A stretch of 64,000 bases of DNA from Microcystis wesenbergii NRERC-220 (GTDB taxonomy: Bacteria > Cyanobacteriota > Cyanobacteriia > Cyanobacteriales > Microcystaceae), in assembly GCF_032027425.1 (NCBI RefSeq), contig NZ_JAVSJA010000001.1, positions 3,980,001 to 4,044,000 on the forward strand, given 5' to 3'. Every line of letters starts with the position of its first letter. The first letter of the stretch is position 1. The notes below the pieces were generated by a model. It did not search any database. It saw only the letters and a list, made by a program, of their open reading frames with translations, and was not told where the DNA came from. The position numbers were made by a program, and so were the translations under genes. Positions 8,861 through 17,226 of this stretch are shown here, piece after piece.

Positions 8861-9081
8861 GCAGCCCAGAAAGTAACAGACTCTCGAATCACTTCTTGTC
8901 CTTGCAGTTGCTCTTCAGCTAACATACGATTAGCTTCTAAAACTAGCTCAATTGCTTCTTCTAAATTGCTTCTAGTTTCTTCTAGAGTCTCTCCTTGAGT
9001 ATTAGCTCCTGGCAATTCTTCGACAAAACCAATATAGCCTTCGGGAACTTTCTGGAATATTTTTGTTAGTTTTAGTTGCAT
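8857..9081 (-). CDS. hicB: HicB-family antitoxin
   Basis: A 74-residue HicB: KVPEGYIGFVEELPGANTQG followed by ETLEETRSNLEEAIELVLE is the degenerate RNase H fold of the family. It has no C-terminal DNA-binding domain, so autoregulation would need another factor. The start has a good GAGGT Shine-Dalgarno. It neutralises the HicA encoded immediately downstream with a 4-base overlap. Confidence 0.9.
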   Translation of the reverse strand: MQLKLTKIFQKVPEGYIGFVEELPGANTQGETLEETRSNLEEAIELVLEANRMLAEEQLQGQEVIRESVTFWAA

Positions 9082-9126
9082 GATTTACCTCAGAATTTTA
9101 AATTATATCACCCACCATCATTAAAG

Positions 9127-9375
9127 TTAGCGGTGCGTTACGGCTGCTGAAGTGAAGCTAACGATATAATCGGATACAGCCCAAGCTGCATAATTAAGAG
9201 CCTGGCGAATATCTTCCTCCTCCAACTCTGGATAAGCCTCTAAGATTTCCTGAATAGATAACTGACTAGCCAACAGTTTCAAAACAAATCCTACAGTGAT
9301 ACGCATTCCTCGAATCGTTGGCTGTCCAAGACATATTTGTGGATTAACAGTAATACGGTCTAGCTCTCTAATCAC
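9127..9375 (-). CDS. DUF433 antitoxin-like protein (orphan)
   Basis: An 82-residue DUF433 protein: DRITVNPQICLGQPTIRGMR, then ITVGFVLKLLASQLSIQEIL and the helical AYPELEEEDIRQALNYAA. DUF433 proteins are predicted antitoxins, usually followed by a DUF5615/Mut7-C PIN-like toxin. Here the next gene downstream is hicB, so the expected toxin is missing. The start is a GTG at 9375, decided by an AGGAG 7 bases upstream (9383-9387). Confidence 0.85.
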   Translation of the reverse strand: MIRELDRITVNPQICLGQPTIRGMRITVGFVLKLLASQLSIQEILEAYPELEEEDIRQALNYAAWAVSDYIVSFTSAAVTHR

Positions 9376-9618
9376 CGTGGAACTCCTGAGATAAACTCCT
9401 CCTGTATTGTTACATACAGCAATGAATGTTGAGCAAGTTTCTGCGCTGCTGCGTGTGAATTAAGCGGCGACGAGAGTAAATATACAGCATTTATCCACCA
9501 ACTAACACCAATCACGGGTTGAGGTTTCGTTGAGGACATCGAGAGGGAAAAGCCTTTTTGGATATTCTGAGCGTTAGCGGTGGTTTTAGAATACACCATC
9601 TCTAGGAGCCTATCTTGC

Positions 9619-9644
9619 TATAATGTAAACTGTCAGGAGTCATT
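9619..9644 (+). promoter_or_regulatory. -10 box and Shine-Dalgarno of the ParD-like antitoxin, right copy of 25-bp repeat
   Basis: TATAAT at 9619-9624 and AGGAG at 9635-9639, 5 bases before a TTG start at 9645. The block 9620-9644 is the right copy of the direct repeat seen at 8561-8585. Confidence 0.6.
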
Positions 9645-9845
9645 TTGGAAACCATCATGGAAATAAAAAACATTAAACAAAAAGCCAGAAATTTAATCGA
9701 TAAATTGCCGGATAATTCTACATGGGATGATTTGATGTATGAGATTTATGTGAGACAGGCAATTGAAGCAGGATTAGCCGATAGTGAGGCGGGAAAGGTT
9801 ATTTCTGTGGCAGAGGTACGCACTAAGTTCAAGCTAGAGCCATGA
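9645..9845 (+). CDS. RelB/ParD-like antitoxin
   Basis: A 66-residue acidic/basic small protein (IKQKARNLIDKLPDNSTWDD then LMYEIYVRQAIEAGLADSEA and AEVRTKFKLEP). This pattern is common to cyanobacterial antitoxins of ParE/RelE toxins. The TTG at 9645 is favoured by AGGAG at 9635-9639; the ATG at 9657 is the alternative. The end overlaps the toxin start by 4 bases, indicating coupling. It should both bind the toxin and repress the promoter upstream. Confidence 0.75.
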   Translation: METIMEIKNIKQKARNLIDKLPDNSTWDDLMYEIYVRQAIEAGLADSEAGKVISVAEVRTKFKLEP

Positions 9846-10081
9846 AAGTTTTCTGGACAGAAACCGCCGTTAATCATTTATCATCCATCTACAACTACAT
9901 ATCACAAAACTCCCCTCAATATGCTCAAAGACTGGTGGAAAGATTGACTAGACGCTCAGAACAGATTGCTAATTTTCCCTTTTCGGGTCGTCTTGTTCCG
10001 GAGTTTGAAACTGAGCAGATCCGAGAAGTATTGAGTTCCAGGGCATTGATCGGCTTAACTATACCAAGGGCATCAGGGTAA
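9842..10081 (+). CDS. ParE/RelE-family toxin with altered C-terminus
   Basis: The first ~60 residues are ParE-like (MKVFWTETAVNHLSSIYNYI, then SGRLVPEFETEQIREVL). The family normally continues with a strand reading like Y-R-(L/I)-x-Y and a second VIHG(A/S)R strand. Here it changes to SSRALIGLTIPRASG and stops. Another frame over 10012-10140 reads coding-like (GIDRLNYTKGIRVTVMSDRH), which suggests the toxin 3' end was replaced by a fragment of another gene out of frame. The toxin may therefore be inactive. Gyrase poisoning (ParE) versus mRNA cleavage (RelE) cannot be told from sequence alone. Confidence 0.6.
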   Translation: MKVFWTETAVNHLSSIYNYISQNSPQYAQRLVERLTRRSEQIANFPFSGRLVPEFETEQIREVLSSRALIGLTIPRASG

Positions 10082-10304
10082 CGGTGATGAGTGATCGGCA
10101 CAAAGATGGCAGACCGAAGACACTACAATTGACAAACCTGTAAATCCATGTTACAATTGATAATTGATAATTGATAGATAAAACTATCATTAGCATGATT
10201 GTTCTTAATTAACCATAATACTTTTATTCTCATCAGCCTCGATATTTCAGTTTGAGTGTGATGGTAATCTTGAGTAAATTGACTAAATTTCAAGGAGCAA
10301 CTAA

Positions 10305-11798
10305 ATGCCTGAGAGTTTACAAGGTGAGAAATGTGACGATACTGCAACTAAGGCTAATCAATTTTTAAATACTAGAAACGACCTTATAAGTTATCAAACA
10401 AAAAGATTAGACAATCTTTCTGATTTTGAACAACTTGAGCAAGCCTTAATGAATTTTACAAGCAATAAGAAAGATACGGTAAAATATATTCTAAAAAAAG
10501 TTTGTGAAGAAGCTAAGTGTCAAGTTGCAGCGATTTTTTTAATCTCTAAGGATGATGTACTAGAGCGTTTTGCCATTCAAGGCAAAGACGTTAATGGTGA
10601 GCCAATAGATGATACATGGCTACAAGAAGAGAGGTATGCGAAAGGGGAGAGTTTCACTGGCAGCGCTGCCAATCCATCTGATGGATCATATGGGAAGGTT
10701 ACTGGAGAGCTTTTCCAGTATGAAAATTTGAAGTATAGACAGGAATATTCTGATAAGCTAGGCAAATTAATCTCTGCCATTGCCTTACCTTTGAATGGAC
10801 GAAACAAAACCTATGGAGTATTGAGAATTATAAACAAAGTTGACGATCAGGGCAATATTGACGATCTGGCCAGCTTTGATCCCTGTACAGTAGCTTTCTT
10901 AGCAGGAGTCGCCTCTGCTAAACTATCTAATATTCACAAGGATTCTGAGATTAATATACTCAATTACTTGACATACCTTGCAGATATTATCCCAGTTGAT
11001 TCCTTTGACAAGTATCAAGAAAGGATGTATGACGAAATTTTCAAATACTTAGTCGGCAACGAGACTCCATATAAAGTTGCCATTCTTTACAGAAAAAACT
11101 TGTCTTCTGAAGTAGTGGAAGTTTTACGATTTTCTGAAGTATCTGGAGTAAGTAATTCATGTCGAGTTTATCTTGAAGAGGTTGGAAAGGAGTTTGCAGA
11201 AAAAATCTCTTCAAATACTTGTCAATTTATTGAAGGAGTACATGAGGAGAAAAACAATAATCGGTTTATTCAAACTGATTTAAAACATTTTGAAGATTCA
11301 AAACTTGAAGCCTTTGGCGTTTTCCCACTTTTCTTTGAGGGAAAATTCATCGGAGCTATTGCTCTATTTTTTGGATATAAGTTCAAGCTATTCGATAATA
11401 ATCTTAGCTTTTTACAAAGTTTTTCTTCTTTACTTGCCATATTAGTTAACAAACAAACTCGGGCAGAGAGACTAAGGGAGTTTGAAAGTCTTGCTGAAGA
11501 TTGGATTAATGAAACAAGTCATTTATCCTCAACCCATGAGGCGATTATACATCCTAACTATCAGAGAATTATTGGAATGGGGCAAGATGTCATACCATTT
11601 TTGCTCAAAAATCTTAAAGAGCCAAAAAGCCTTCCTAGCCGTTGGTTTTGGGCATTAAAAGCTATTTCTGGTGAAGATCCGGTTCCTAAAGACAGCCGGG
11701 GTAAGTCTAAGCAGATGATCGATGCTTGGTTGCACTGGGGTATCCGAAAGGGATATATTAAAGGGGATATATTAATGAACACTAAATCATCTATTTAA
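10305..11798 (+). CDS. Tandem GAF-domain protein with C-terminal 'WFWALxAIxGEDPVP' domain
   Basis: A 497-residue cytosolic protein. GAF domain 1 spans ~45-205 (CQVAAIFLISKDD, then LISAIALPLNGRNKTYGVLR) and GAF domain 2 ~215-385 (FGVFPLFFEGKFIGAIALFF). GAF domains sense small ligands. The last ~90 residues form a short domain, YQRIIGMGQDVIPFLLKNL then WFWALKAISGEDPVPKDSRG and a terminal WLHWGIRKGYI, which I recall as a stand-alone or fused domain often next to DUF7689-like genes. The next gene, 5 bases downstream, is exactly such a protein, so the two likely work as a pair: a sensor fused to a partner domain. No catalytic output domain is visible. AGGAG lies ahead of the ATG. Confidence 0.7.
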   Translation: MPESLQGEKCDDTATKANQFLNTRNDLISYQTKRLDNLSDFEQLEQALMNFTSNKKDTVKYILKKVCEEAKCQVAAIFLISKDDVLERFAIQGKDVNGEPIDDTWLQEERYAKGESFTGSAANPSDGSYGKVTGELFQYENLKYRQEYSDKLGKLISAIALPLNGRNKTYGVLRIINKVDDQGNIDDLASFDPCTVAFLAGVASAKLSNIHKDSEINILNYLTYLADIIPVDSFDKYQERMYDEIFKYLVGNETPYKVAILYRKNLSSEVVEVLRFSEVSGVSNSCRVYLEEVGKEFAEKISSNTCQFIEGVHEEKNNNRFIQTDLKHFEDSKLEAFGVFPLFFEGKFIGAIALFFGYKFKLFDNNLSFLQSFSSLLAILVNKQTRAERLREFESLAEDWINETSHLSSTHEAIIHPNYQRIIGMGQDVIPFLLKNLKEPKSLPSRWFWALKAISGEDPVPKDSRGKSKQMIDAWLHWGIRKGYIKGDILMNTKSSI

Positions 11799-11803
11799 AA
11801 AGT

Positions 11804-12262
11804 ATGTGTATTGTAATCATTAACGGTGATAGTCATATAACCAGTCGGAGAACTCCTTATTACAATTCCTTTGCTTGGGCAGTAAATGATCAAGAGCGTT
11901 GGTGGTTTCCCGATCGATTTGAGACTGAATATTGGCCAGCTGGAATACCAAGGGAGAACACTCTAAGTGCCTTCATAGATGCCTATAGGACCGAGCATTT
12001 TGAAGTTTGCCCAATTGGTGATCCTAATTTAGAGTTTAGTCCTAACGGTTTTTTTGTTGAAAAAATCGCTATTTATACTATTAATGGTAGTCCCTCTCAC
12101 GCCTGTCGGCAATTAAACACTGGAAGATGGACGAGTAAAATAGGAGTTCGTGAAGATGTACGACATGAATTTGTGGAACATTTTATTGTAGAAATTGAAG
12201 GGATACCTGATATTCTTAATCTTGGAAACCGCAGCATTATTATGAGGAGAATACATCATTAA
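11804..12262 (+). CDS. DUF7689-like protein, partner of the GAF protein
   Basis: 152 residues. The pattern YYNSFAWAV, RWWFPDRF, YWPAGIPRENTLSAFIDAY, EKIAIYTINGSPSHACRQL and GRWTSKIGVREDVRHE matches, from memory, a widespread family (DUF7689) whose members have a (Y)NCIAWA motif and a THAARQL motif. A Cys plus a downstream His is reminiscent of papain-like hydrolases; that activity is only an inference. Here the Cys position is Ser (NSFAWA). The gene starts 5 bases after the GAF gene, so it is co-transcribed and probably forms a complex or toxin-immunity-like pair with it. Confidence 0.6.
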   Translation: MCIVIINGDSHITSRRTPYYNSFAWAVNDQERWWFPDRFETEYWPAGIPRENTLSAFIDAYRTEHFEVCPIGDPNLEFSPNGFFVEKIAIYTINGSPSHACRQLNTGRWTSKIGVREDVRHEFVEHFIVEIEGIPDILNLGNRSIIMRRIHH

Positions 12263-12492
12263 TAGTAGGCTAGAGTCTAGCTTTGCTTTCAAATAAGATA
12301 TGTATCTTAAGTTTGCTTGTGGAAGTTCTGCAATTGTAAAGATATGCTATAATTGGAATGAGTCAAAGTACCAAAGTTAAGCGTTTAGAGGAAGTAGCGA
12401 ATTGCCATCAAAAGCTAAATATTATGTTCGGCAAGTCTTTCAGCAAAATTAAGTCTCTGACTATGTACACCAAAATAGCTAAGTTATAATTT

Positions 12493-13221
12493 ATGGAAAA
12501 TAATCAACTTATAGAAAGAAGGTTTGACGGCAAGATAGGTGATGATTATAGTCTCTGGCAATCTGCTCGTCCTCATCTTAAAAAGTTAAGACAAGAGTTA
12601 GTCAAACTACTAATTAACTATCAAAACTCTTGCCCAAAGGAATCGCTGATCCTAGAAATTGGGTGTGGCGATGGAGAATTAACTGAGATGATCCTATCTG
12701 AAGCAAAAAATATTAAGATAATCGCTATCGATAACGAACCTTCGATGATTCAAAAAATCCGCTCAAGGCTTTCACATTACCTATCTCAAGATACTCTTGT
12801 TGTTATTCAGGATGATGTTTTAAACTTTTTGCAAAGTTATCCTTTGAATAACTTTAATTTTATTGTTTCTGGATTCACTTTTCACAATATGTTGGCACTC
12901 TATCGTTTTCAAGTATTTCAACTATTATATAGTCGGCTTCTCATTGGAGGTAAGTTATTAGACGCTGATAAAATCGCGCAAAGAGGTGAACAGCATAACC
13001 GTGATATAAAGTGGCAATATGATAAATTCTTTGAAGTCCTTGTATCTGCTGAAAGGTTCGATCTCCTGAAAGAGGTTATGTTGCACTATACTACGGATGA
13101 ACAACCTAATAGAATACGCTATGAAGATGAAACAATCTCTGAACTTTCAGAAATTGGATTTCAAGAAGTTACCTTATACTTACGTCAATATATGGATGCA
13201 CTGATTATAGCCTCTAAATAG
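12493..13221 (+). CDS. Class I SAM-dependent methyltransferase
   Basis: A 242-residue Rossmann methyltransferase. Motif I is LILEIGCGDGELTEMIL, motif II has the acidic IIAIDNEPSMIQKIRSRL, and motif IV-like is FIVSGFTFHNM (a non-DPPY aromatic version typical of small-molecule or tRNA-wobble methyltransferases). It resembles the carboxy-S-adenosyl / TylF-like class in its long C-terminal helices (QHNRDIKWQYDKFFEVL). The substrate is unknown. It is separated by 230 bases from the upstream gene pair and its stop faces the CHAT gene. Confidence 0.8.
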   Translation: MENNQLIERRFDGKIGDDYSLWQSARPHLKKLRQELVKLLINYQNSCPKESLILEIGCGDGELTEMILSEAKNIKIIAIDNEPSMIQKIRSRLSHYLSQDTLVVIQDDVLNFLQSYPLNNFNFIVSGFTFHNMLALYRFQVFQLLYSRLLIGGKLLDADKIAQRGEQHNRDIKWQYDKFFEVLVSAERFDLLKEVMLHYTTDEQPNRIRYEDETISELSEIGFQEVTLYLRQYMDALIIASK

Positions 13222-13248
13222 AATTTTACCCGATTGTTAGCACCTAAG

Positions 13249-16119
13249 TTAAATATTTTGGGATTCAAGTCTTGAAGCTAACGTAGAAATTCTCCTCGCT
13301 CCATAAACAATTCCCCCACCCCCACCTTGGTAAAAGTGATGGTATATAAGAATTGGAAATGTAAAGTCGCTCAAGTCTGCTGTGGCAGGATATTCTATAT
13401 TTTCAAGCTCCAACCATATACCTCCTTGTCGCCAACCTATGCAATCGCCAAAACTACCCCATACTTCCCGATTATATTCTTCTGTCCCCCCAAGGTCACG
13501 GTAAATTTTCGCCTGTCTCTTAATACCAAATTTCCCTTCGCTGTATTTCACCCAGAGACGGTCAATTTCATTGATTACATCTAGGGATACCTGACTAAAA
13601 AGGTCGTAGAAGTCATTATAATTGTCTATGACCATCCATTGGTACATGATAAAAGCGGTTTCGTAGTCGGCTTTTTTCCAATCCTGTTGCTTTAGGTACT
13701 CCTCTAACTTTTGATAGATTTGTTCTTGGTTTTCTATGAGATGTTCCCTCTGTTTTCTCAGTTCTTTTTCGTAGGCGCGATCAGCCTCTTTGTGATATTG
13801 TACCGAGATCATCTTATCGAATTGTTGCCTAAACCTTTCAGGGTTTTCTTTATCCGCAAAGACGAGACGGAAAATCTCTACCCATTTTTCCTCGTTTTCG
13901 TTCTCTTTATTCCCCCAAAGTTCGGTTAAAGCCTTGGCTGCTGTTCCGGCTAAACCAGATAGCTTACTTGCATCTTTGGGAAGCTCGATATGGGGGTTAA
14001 TATGTTTGATGTGAGAGGCGCGGTAGAGGGTTTCTCTGTCGTCATTGTGGATTACCTCGATCAAACCTTTATCTTGTGCTTGTTGTAATTTTTTCTGATA
14101 GTTGGGAACAGATTGACAAACCGCTTCTAAAGCAGCCAAAGGGACAGGAATTTCATAGATTAGGCAATTACTGACCACTTTTTCAAGAGCTTCATCCGTC
14201 AAGAGTTGAGGTTTTTCCTCTAACCGCCAGACTATCTTATCGCGCCAAGTAACATCAGATTCATTCTCAAATGACCGCAACTTTGTATCTATCTCCCCTG
14301 AACTTAAAACCTCATTATTGAGCCATTCCAACAGACGGGGGTTGCCATCAGCAAGGGTTAAAGCTCTTTCTCTATAGTTTTCATCAATCTTACCCGAACT
14401 AAAATGCTCTAACCGCCGCAATTTCTTTTGTAAATCGGATTCTTTGTATTTGAAAGAAGGCAAAGACTCCAGATGATAAAATTCCTCTAATAGAGGGGAT
14501 TTGAAGGTATAGCGCGAGGTAATAATCAGGCGATGATAGTAATTGGTTTCCTGTATCGCCCAAACTAGAGCTTGTAATAGTTGAGCTACCTTTGCTTTAA
14601 GGATATAGTCATCGCTGGCTGAAGGACATTCTAAGTTCCACTCGAAATCATCAAGAATAAGCAAAAGAGGCTGGTTTAACTGACCAAAAACATCAAAAAC
14701 ATTCTTTAAGCGATAGTCTAAATCCTCATTAGAATCCAGAAGGATTTGACGTTGTGGACGGTCTAATTTTTTAGCTAGGGTATTAACCAAGCTAGGTTGA
14801 TCAATTTGTTGATGCCAGACAAGCTTAGTATAGTCTGGAAGGCGATCGCACAGACGAGCAGCGAGGGTACTTTTCCCGTTACCACCAAAACCTTGCAGGA
14901 AAACCCCGGCCTTATGAATTGCTTTAGAATTATCAAAGGGTTTTTTCAGCACTTGCAAGCAATCCTGAAGATCACGGCGGCGACCGATAAAAGTTTCCCG
15001 TTTGGCTACCCGCAAATATTTCGTTTCTGGGTCCACAAATTGGTCAACAACGGATACGGGAGGTAAAGGTTTTTTCTGTCCTCTCTTTACCAAAGCTTCT
15101 GGGATACTTTCCCTCACATAGAGGCGTAAACAATGCCAATCCCTGGCCTGATTTCCTAATAATTTCTGATAGGCAAAAGCTAACGACTCGCTTAAAGTAA
15201 AGCCTTGGGAAAGCTTTTCATAGAGGATGGCCGCCGTGTCAGCAGCTTCGTTATCCCTGACGGGTTGACCCCACCCCAAAACAGCTTTAGCTCCATTTTC
15301 TAATAACTTCTCGGCCATCGAAAGGATCTCATCACCATCGGAGTAGCCTGTCCGACACCCTGATAAAAACAAAAGCTTAGGTAAATTAAACTGTAATTCT
15401 CTGGCAATATCTTCGGCGCTGGTATCTTGCCTGTCTCCGTATTCCGTCTCGGTAATAAAATAGGGTTTCTGATCCTTGATGGTGGCGTGTCCGCTCAAGT
15501 GGATAACATCGAAATATTCCCTATCTTTACTGGCTATCAATTCGCCTAATTCTTTAATACATCCGCTCTCTTCAACGGTTAAAGATAGGGGTTTTCCTCT
15601 AGTTGCTTTGAGGATCTTCCCTTCTTCTGCCTCAAAATCTAGTATAGGCTTTACACCCTTAGCAGAACTTGCCATGAAAACCACATTTAAGGCTCGATCC
15701 TGCGCGTTGTTGTCCACAGTTAACAGCCTTTCATTACCGGTTTTCATCCACCGCAGGGGAACAATAGCGGGAAGCTTAGACACCAGAAAACCCTGACCAT
15801 CGTGTAATAGTTCCCAGGGTAGATGAGCTAATCCTTTGCTGGTGCTGATAGCCAGAACTATTTTCTCTCCCCTGTGGCTATCTAATTCGTTCTGTAGAAT
15901 GCGCTCCGTACCATCTAACCATCGGTACAAACCTTGTCCTGTTCTGGCGTGGTCTTTCGGTAAACGGGTATAGTAATCGGTGTCGGCCTTTTTACTTAGG
16001 TTGTCTATTTCACTCAAGCATCTTGTGTAGGGACGAGTCTGGTTGGGGTTGTCCCAGAAAAATCGGAACTCAACGCTATTGCTATCCCTCTCCTGAAGGT
16101 CAATATGCAGTATCCTCAT
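13249..16119 (-). CDS. CHAT protease-STAND NTPase fusion
   Basis: A 956-residue protein in three parts. Residues 1-345 are a CHAT (caspase-like) domain: HLPWELLHDG, the catalytic histidine in VIHLSGHA (His211), the catalytic cysteine in FLSGCRTGYS (Cys255) and the conserved GAKAVLGWGQPV. Residues 370-760 are a STAND/AP-ATPase NTPase introduced by ETFIGRRRDLQDCLQVL, with P-loop GFGGNGKST (410-418) and Walker B LLLILDDFEW (Asp490/491), followed by winged-helix and helical regions. Residues 760-956 are a helical arm and a terminal region of unknown fold. STAND proteins act as inducible oligomers; coupling to a protease suggests an NLR-like sensor that triggers proteolysis on infection or damage. 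The ATG overlaps the upstream gene stop by 4 bases (ATGA). Confidence 0.88.
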   Translation of the reverse strand: MRILHIDLQERDSNSVEFRFFWDNPNQTRPYTRCLSEIDNLSKKADTDYYTRLPKDHARTGQGLYRWLDGTERILQNELDSHRGEKIVLAISTSKGLAHLPWELLHDGQGFLVSKLPAIVPLRWMKTGNERLLTVDNNAQDRALNVVFMASSAKGVKPILDFEAEEGKILKATRGKPLSLTVEESGCIKELGELIASKDREYFDVIHLSGHATIKDQKPYFITETEYGDRQDTSAEDIARELQFNLPKLLFLSGCRTGYSDGDEILSMAEKLLENGAKAVLGWGQPVRDNEAADTAAILYEKLSQGFTLSESLAFAYQKLLGNQARDWHCLRLYVRESIPEALVKRGQKKPLPPVSVVDQFVDPETKYLRVAKRETFIGRRRDLQDCLQVLKKPFDNSKAIHKAGVFLQGFGGNGKSTLAARLCDRLPDYTKLVWHQQIDQPSLVNTLAKKLDRPQRQILLDSNEDLDYRLKNVFDVFGQLNQPLLLILDDFEWNLECPSASDDYILKAKVAQLLQALVWAIQETNYYHRLIITSRYTFKSPLLEEFYHLESLPSFKYKESDLQKKLRRLEHFSSGKIDENYRERALTLADGNPRLLEWLNNEVLSSGEIDTKLRSFENESDVTWRDKIVWRLEEKPQLLTDEALEKVVSNCLIYEIPVPLAALEAVCQSVPNYQKKLQQAQDKGLIEVIHNDDRETLYRASHIKHINPHIELPKDASKLSGLAGTAAKALTELWGNKENENEEKWVEIFRLVFADKENPERFRQQFDKMISVQYHKEADRAYEKELRKQREHLIENQEQIYQKLEEYLKQQDWKKADYETAFIMYQWMVIDNYNDFYDLFSQVSLDVINEIDRLWVKYSEGKFGIKRQAKIYRDLGGTEEYNREVWGSFGDCIGWRQGGIWLELENIEYPATADLSDFTFPILIYHHFYQGGGGGIVYGARRISTLASRLESQNI

Positions 16120-16436
16120 GATTTTTCTTGTTCCAAGAGTTTTTGTAGTTGCTCTAGGGTAGCATCTTTGAGCATCAGGCGATCGCCGTTTTTGCTGACA
16201 ATTAACACTCGTTCGATCTTCGGGGTTTCAGGAGAGTCAATTTTTCGCTTTAATTGGTACAATTTCTCAGCGATGGCGATTGTTCCGCTAATAATGCCGA
16301 TGATGGTGGCGATGGTAGCAAGGGTTCCCTCTTTCTCCTCTTCGGAGATAACTTCGTAGCTGCTTTGCACCCCTTCCATATCTAGGATATCCTGAGCAAC
16401 TTTGATAGCATCGGCTCCTTCAATTTCTATCCGCAT
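16116..16436 (-). CDS. EACC1-like small membrane protein (conflict-system constant component)
   Basis: A 106-residue protein: beta/alpha N-terminus (MRIEIEGADAIKVAQDILDM), a single transmembrane segment (LATIATIIGIISGTIAIAEK), and a short C-terminal strand-helix unit (RVLIVSKNGDRLMLKDATLE). The layout matches, from memory, the effector-associated constant component EACC1 found beside CHAT, caspase or trypsin effectors in NTPase-based conflict systems. It overlaps the CHAT-STAND start by 4 bases, so both are made together; it may anchor or regulate the effector at a membrane. AGGAGG-like sequence (GGAGGAAC) precedes its ATG. Confidence 0.65.
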   Translation of the reverse strand: MRIEIEGADAIKVAQDILDMEGVQSSYEVISEEEKEGTLATIATIIGIISGTIAIAEKLYQLKRKIDSPETPKIERVLIVSKNGDRLMLKDATLEQLQKLLEQEKS

Positions 16437-16472
16437 CAGTTTTGTTCCTCCTGTCAGTACCCAAGCAAAATG

Positions 16473-16557
16473 ATCCTAAATCCGTTTATTAAAAACTGAT
16501 TATCTATTCCCCCTTTTGCCTGTCCTGATATGTAGCCTATACTCAACGAATCTAGTA
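16473..16557. mobile_element. MITE, TACTAAATCCG-end family (copy 1)
   Basis: About 85 bp with ends ATCCTAAATCCG and the inverse CGAATCTAGTA. It shares TTTTGCCTGTCCT and TAGCCTATACTCAACG blocks with a second copy at 59489-59593. Confidence 0.7.
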
Positions 16558-16662
16558 TGACCAGCTTAGTTGGGGAAAAAATCTCAATTACTATCAATGG
16601 TTGACCTAAGAAAATATTTCAGTCTCTCCGTCGGGAAATAACCTATTAGAGACTGAAAAATC

Positions 16663-16893
16663 TTAGTCATTCCATTCCCCTTTGGGTGGTACGGGGGGAT
16701 TGCGTCGAAGATGACGGGTTAAGTCCTCATCCGGTTGTTTCTCTCCTCTTAGCCACTGTTTAATCGCTGTTTCGATAATGCGACTAGGATCGTTAGTCAG
16801 GTGTTTAATCTGTTCTAAAACTTCCGAGTCAAGGTGAATAGCGATTTCAACTTTCTCCGCCGTGCGCTGAGTCGGTGTAGCATTGTCGTTCAT
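16663..16893 (-). CDS. Ribbon-helix-helix-like antitoxin
   Basis: A 76-residue protein: EKVEIAIHLDSEVLEQIKHL followed by DPSRIIETAIKQWLRGEKQ is a CopG/MetJ-type ribbon-helix-helix reading (beta strand, then two helices). Such proteins are usually antitoxins or small repressors. The tail is basic and Pro-rich (LRRNPPVPPKGEW). No toxin gene is seen next to it; 16558-16662 has nothing recognisable. It may be an orphan or may regulate the CHAT/EACC1 operon nearby, which is speculative. Confidence 0.6.
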   Translation of the reverse strand: MNDNATPTQRTAEKVEIAIHLDSEVLEQIKHLTNDPSRIIETAIKQWLRGEKQPDEDLTRHLRRNPPVPPKGEWND

Positions 16894-17226
16894 AAGCTCT
16901 ATTAATGATTGCTATCTATCATTCTACCCGTCAGTCGAGGATTCTCATCCAAGAGTTTACCTATAGTAATCCGATTTGGACAAATCATAGAGCTTTTCCT
17001 TAGCCATTGCTCTTTCCCTGATTTTGTCCCCATACTCAAACTGACCATAGTTTCCTGTGGATGCCGAGAGGGAAAGCTAAGGTCAAAACCCTGACTATAC
17101 TTGCAGTTTAGCTTTTTTTACCTTTTACTTTTCGCTTTTGCTCCAGCCTTAGAGACTTTACCTCTACAATGAATTAAGGAATCTAAAATTTTATAAACCC
17201 CTGACTTTTGCCAACAGTGAACCACG
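16894..17226. other. Intergenic region upstream of lepA
   Basis: 333 bases between divergent genes. It should carry both promoters; a TACAAT at 17165-17170 is a possible lepA -10 box without a clear -35. I see no gene or repeat here. Confidence 0.4.

Noticed and set aside
9372-9599. 75-codon reverse ORF directly upstream of the DUF433 gene
   Set aside because: Its sequence has no domain pattern, and the DUF433 GTG has its own Shine-Dalgarno inside it. It is more likely leader sequence.
16909-17094. 61-codon forward ORF in the gap before lepA
   Set aside because: It is Ile/Leu/Ser-rich without any domain and overlaps the expected promoter region.
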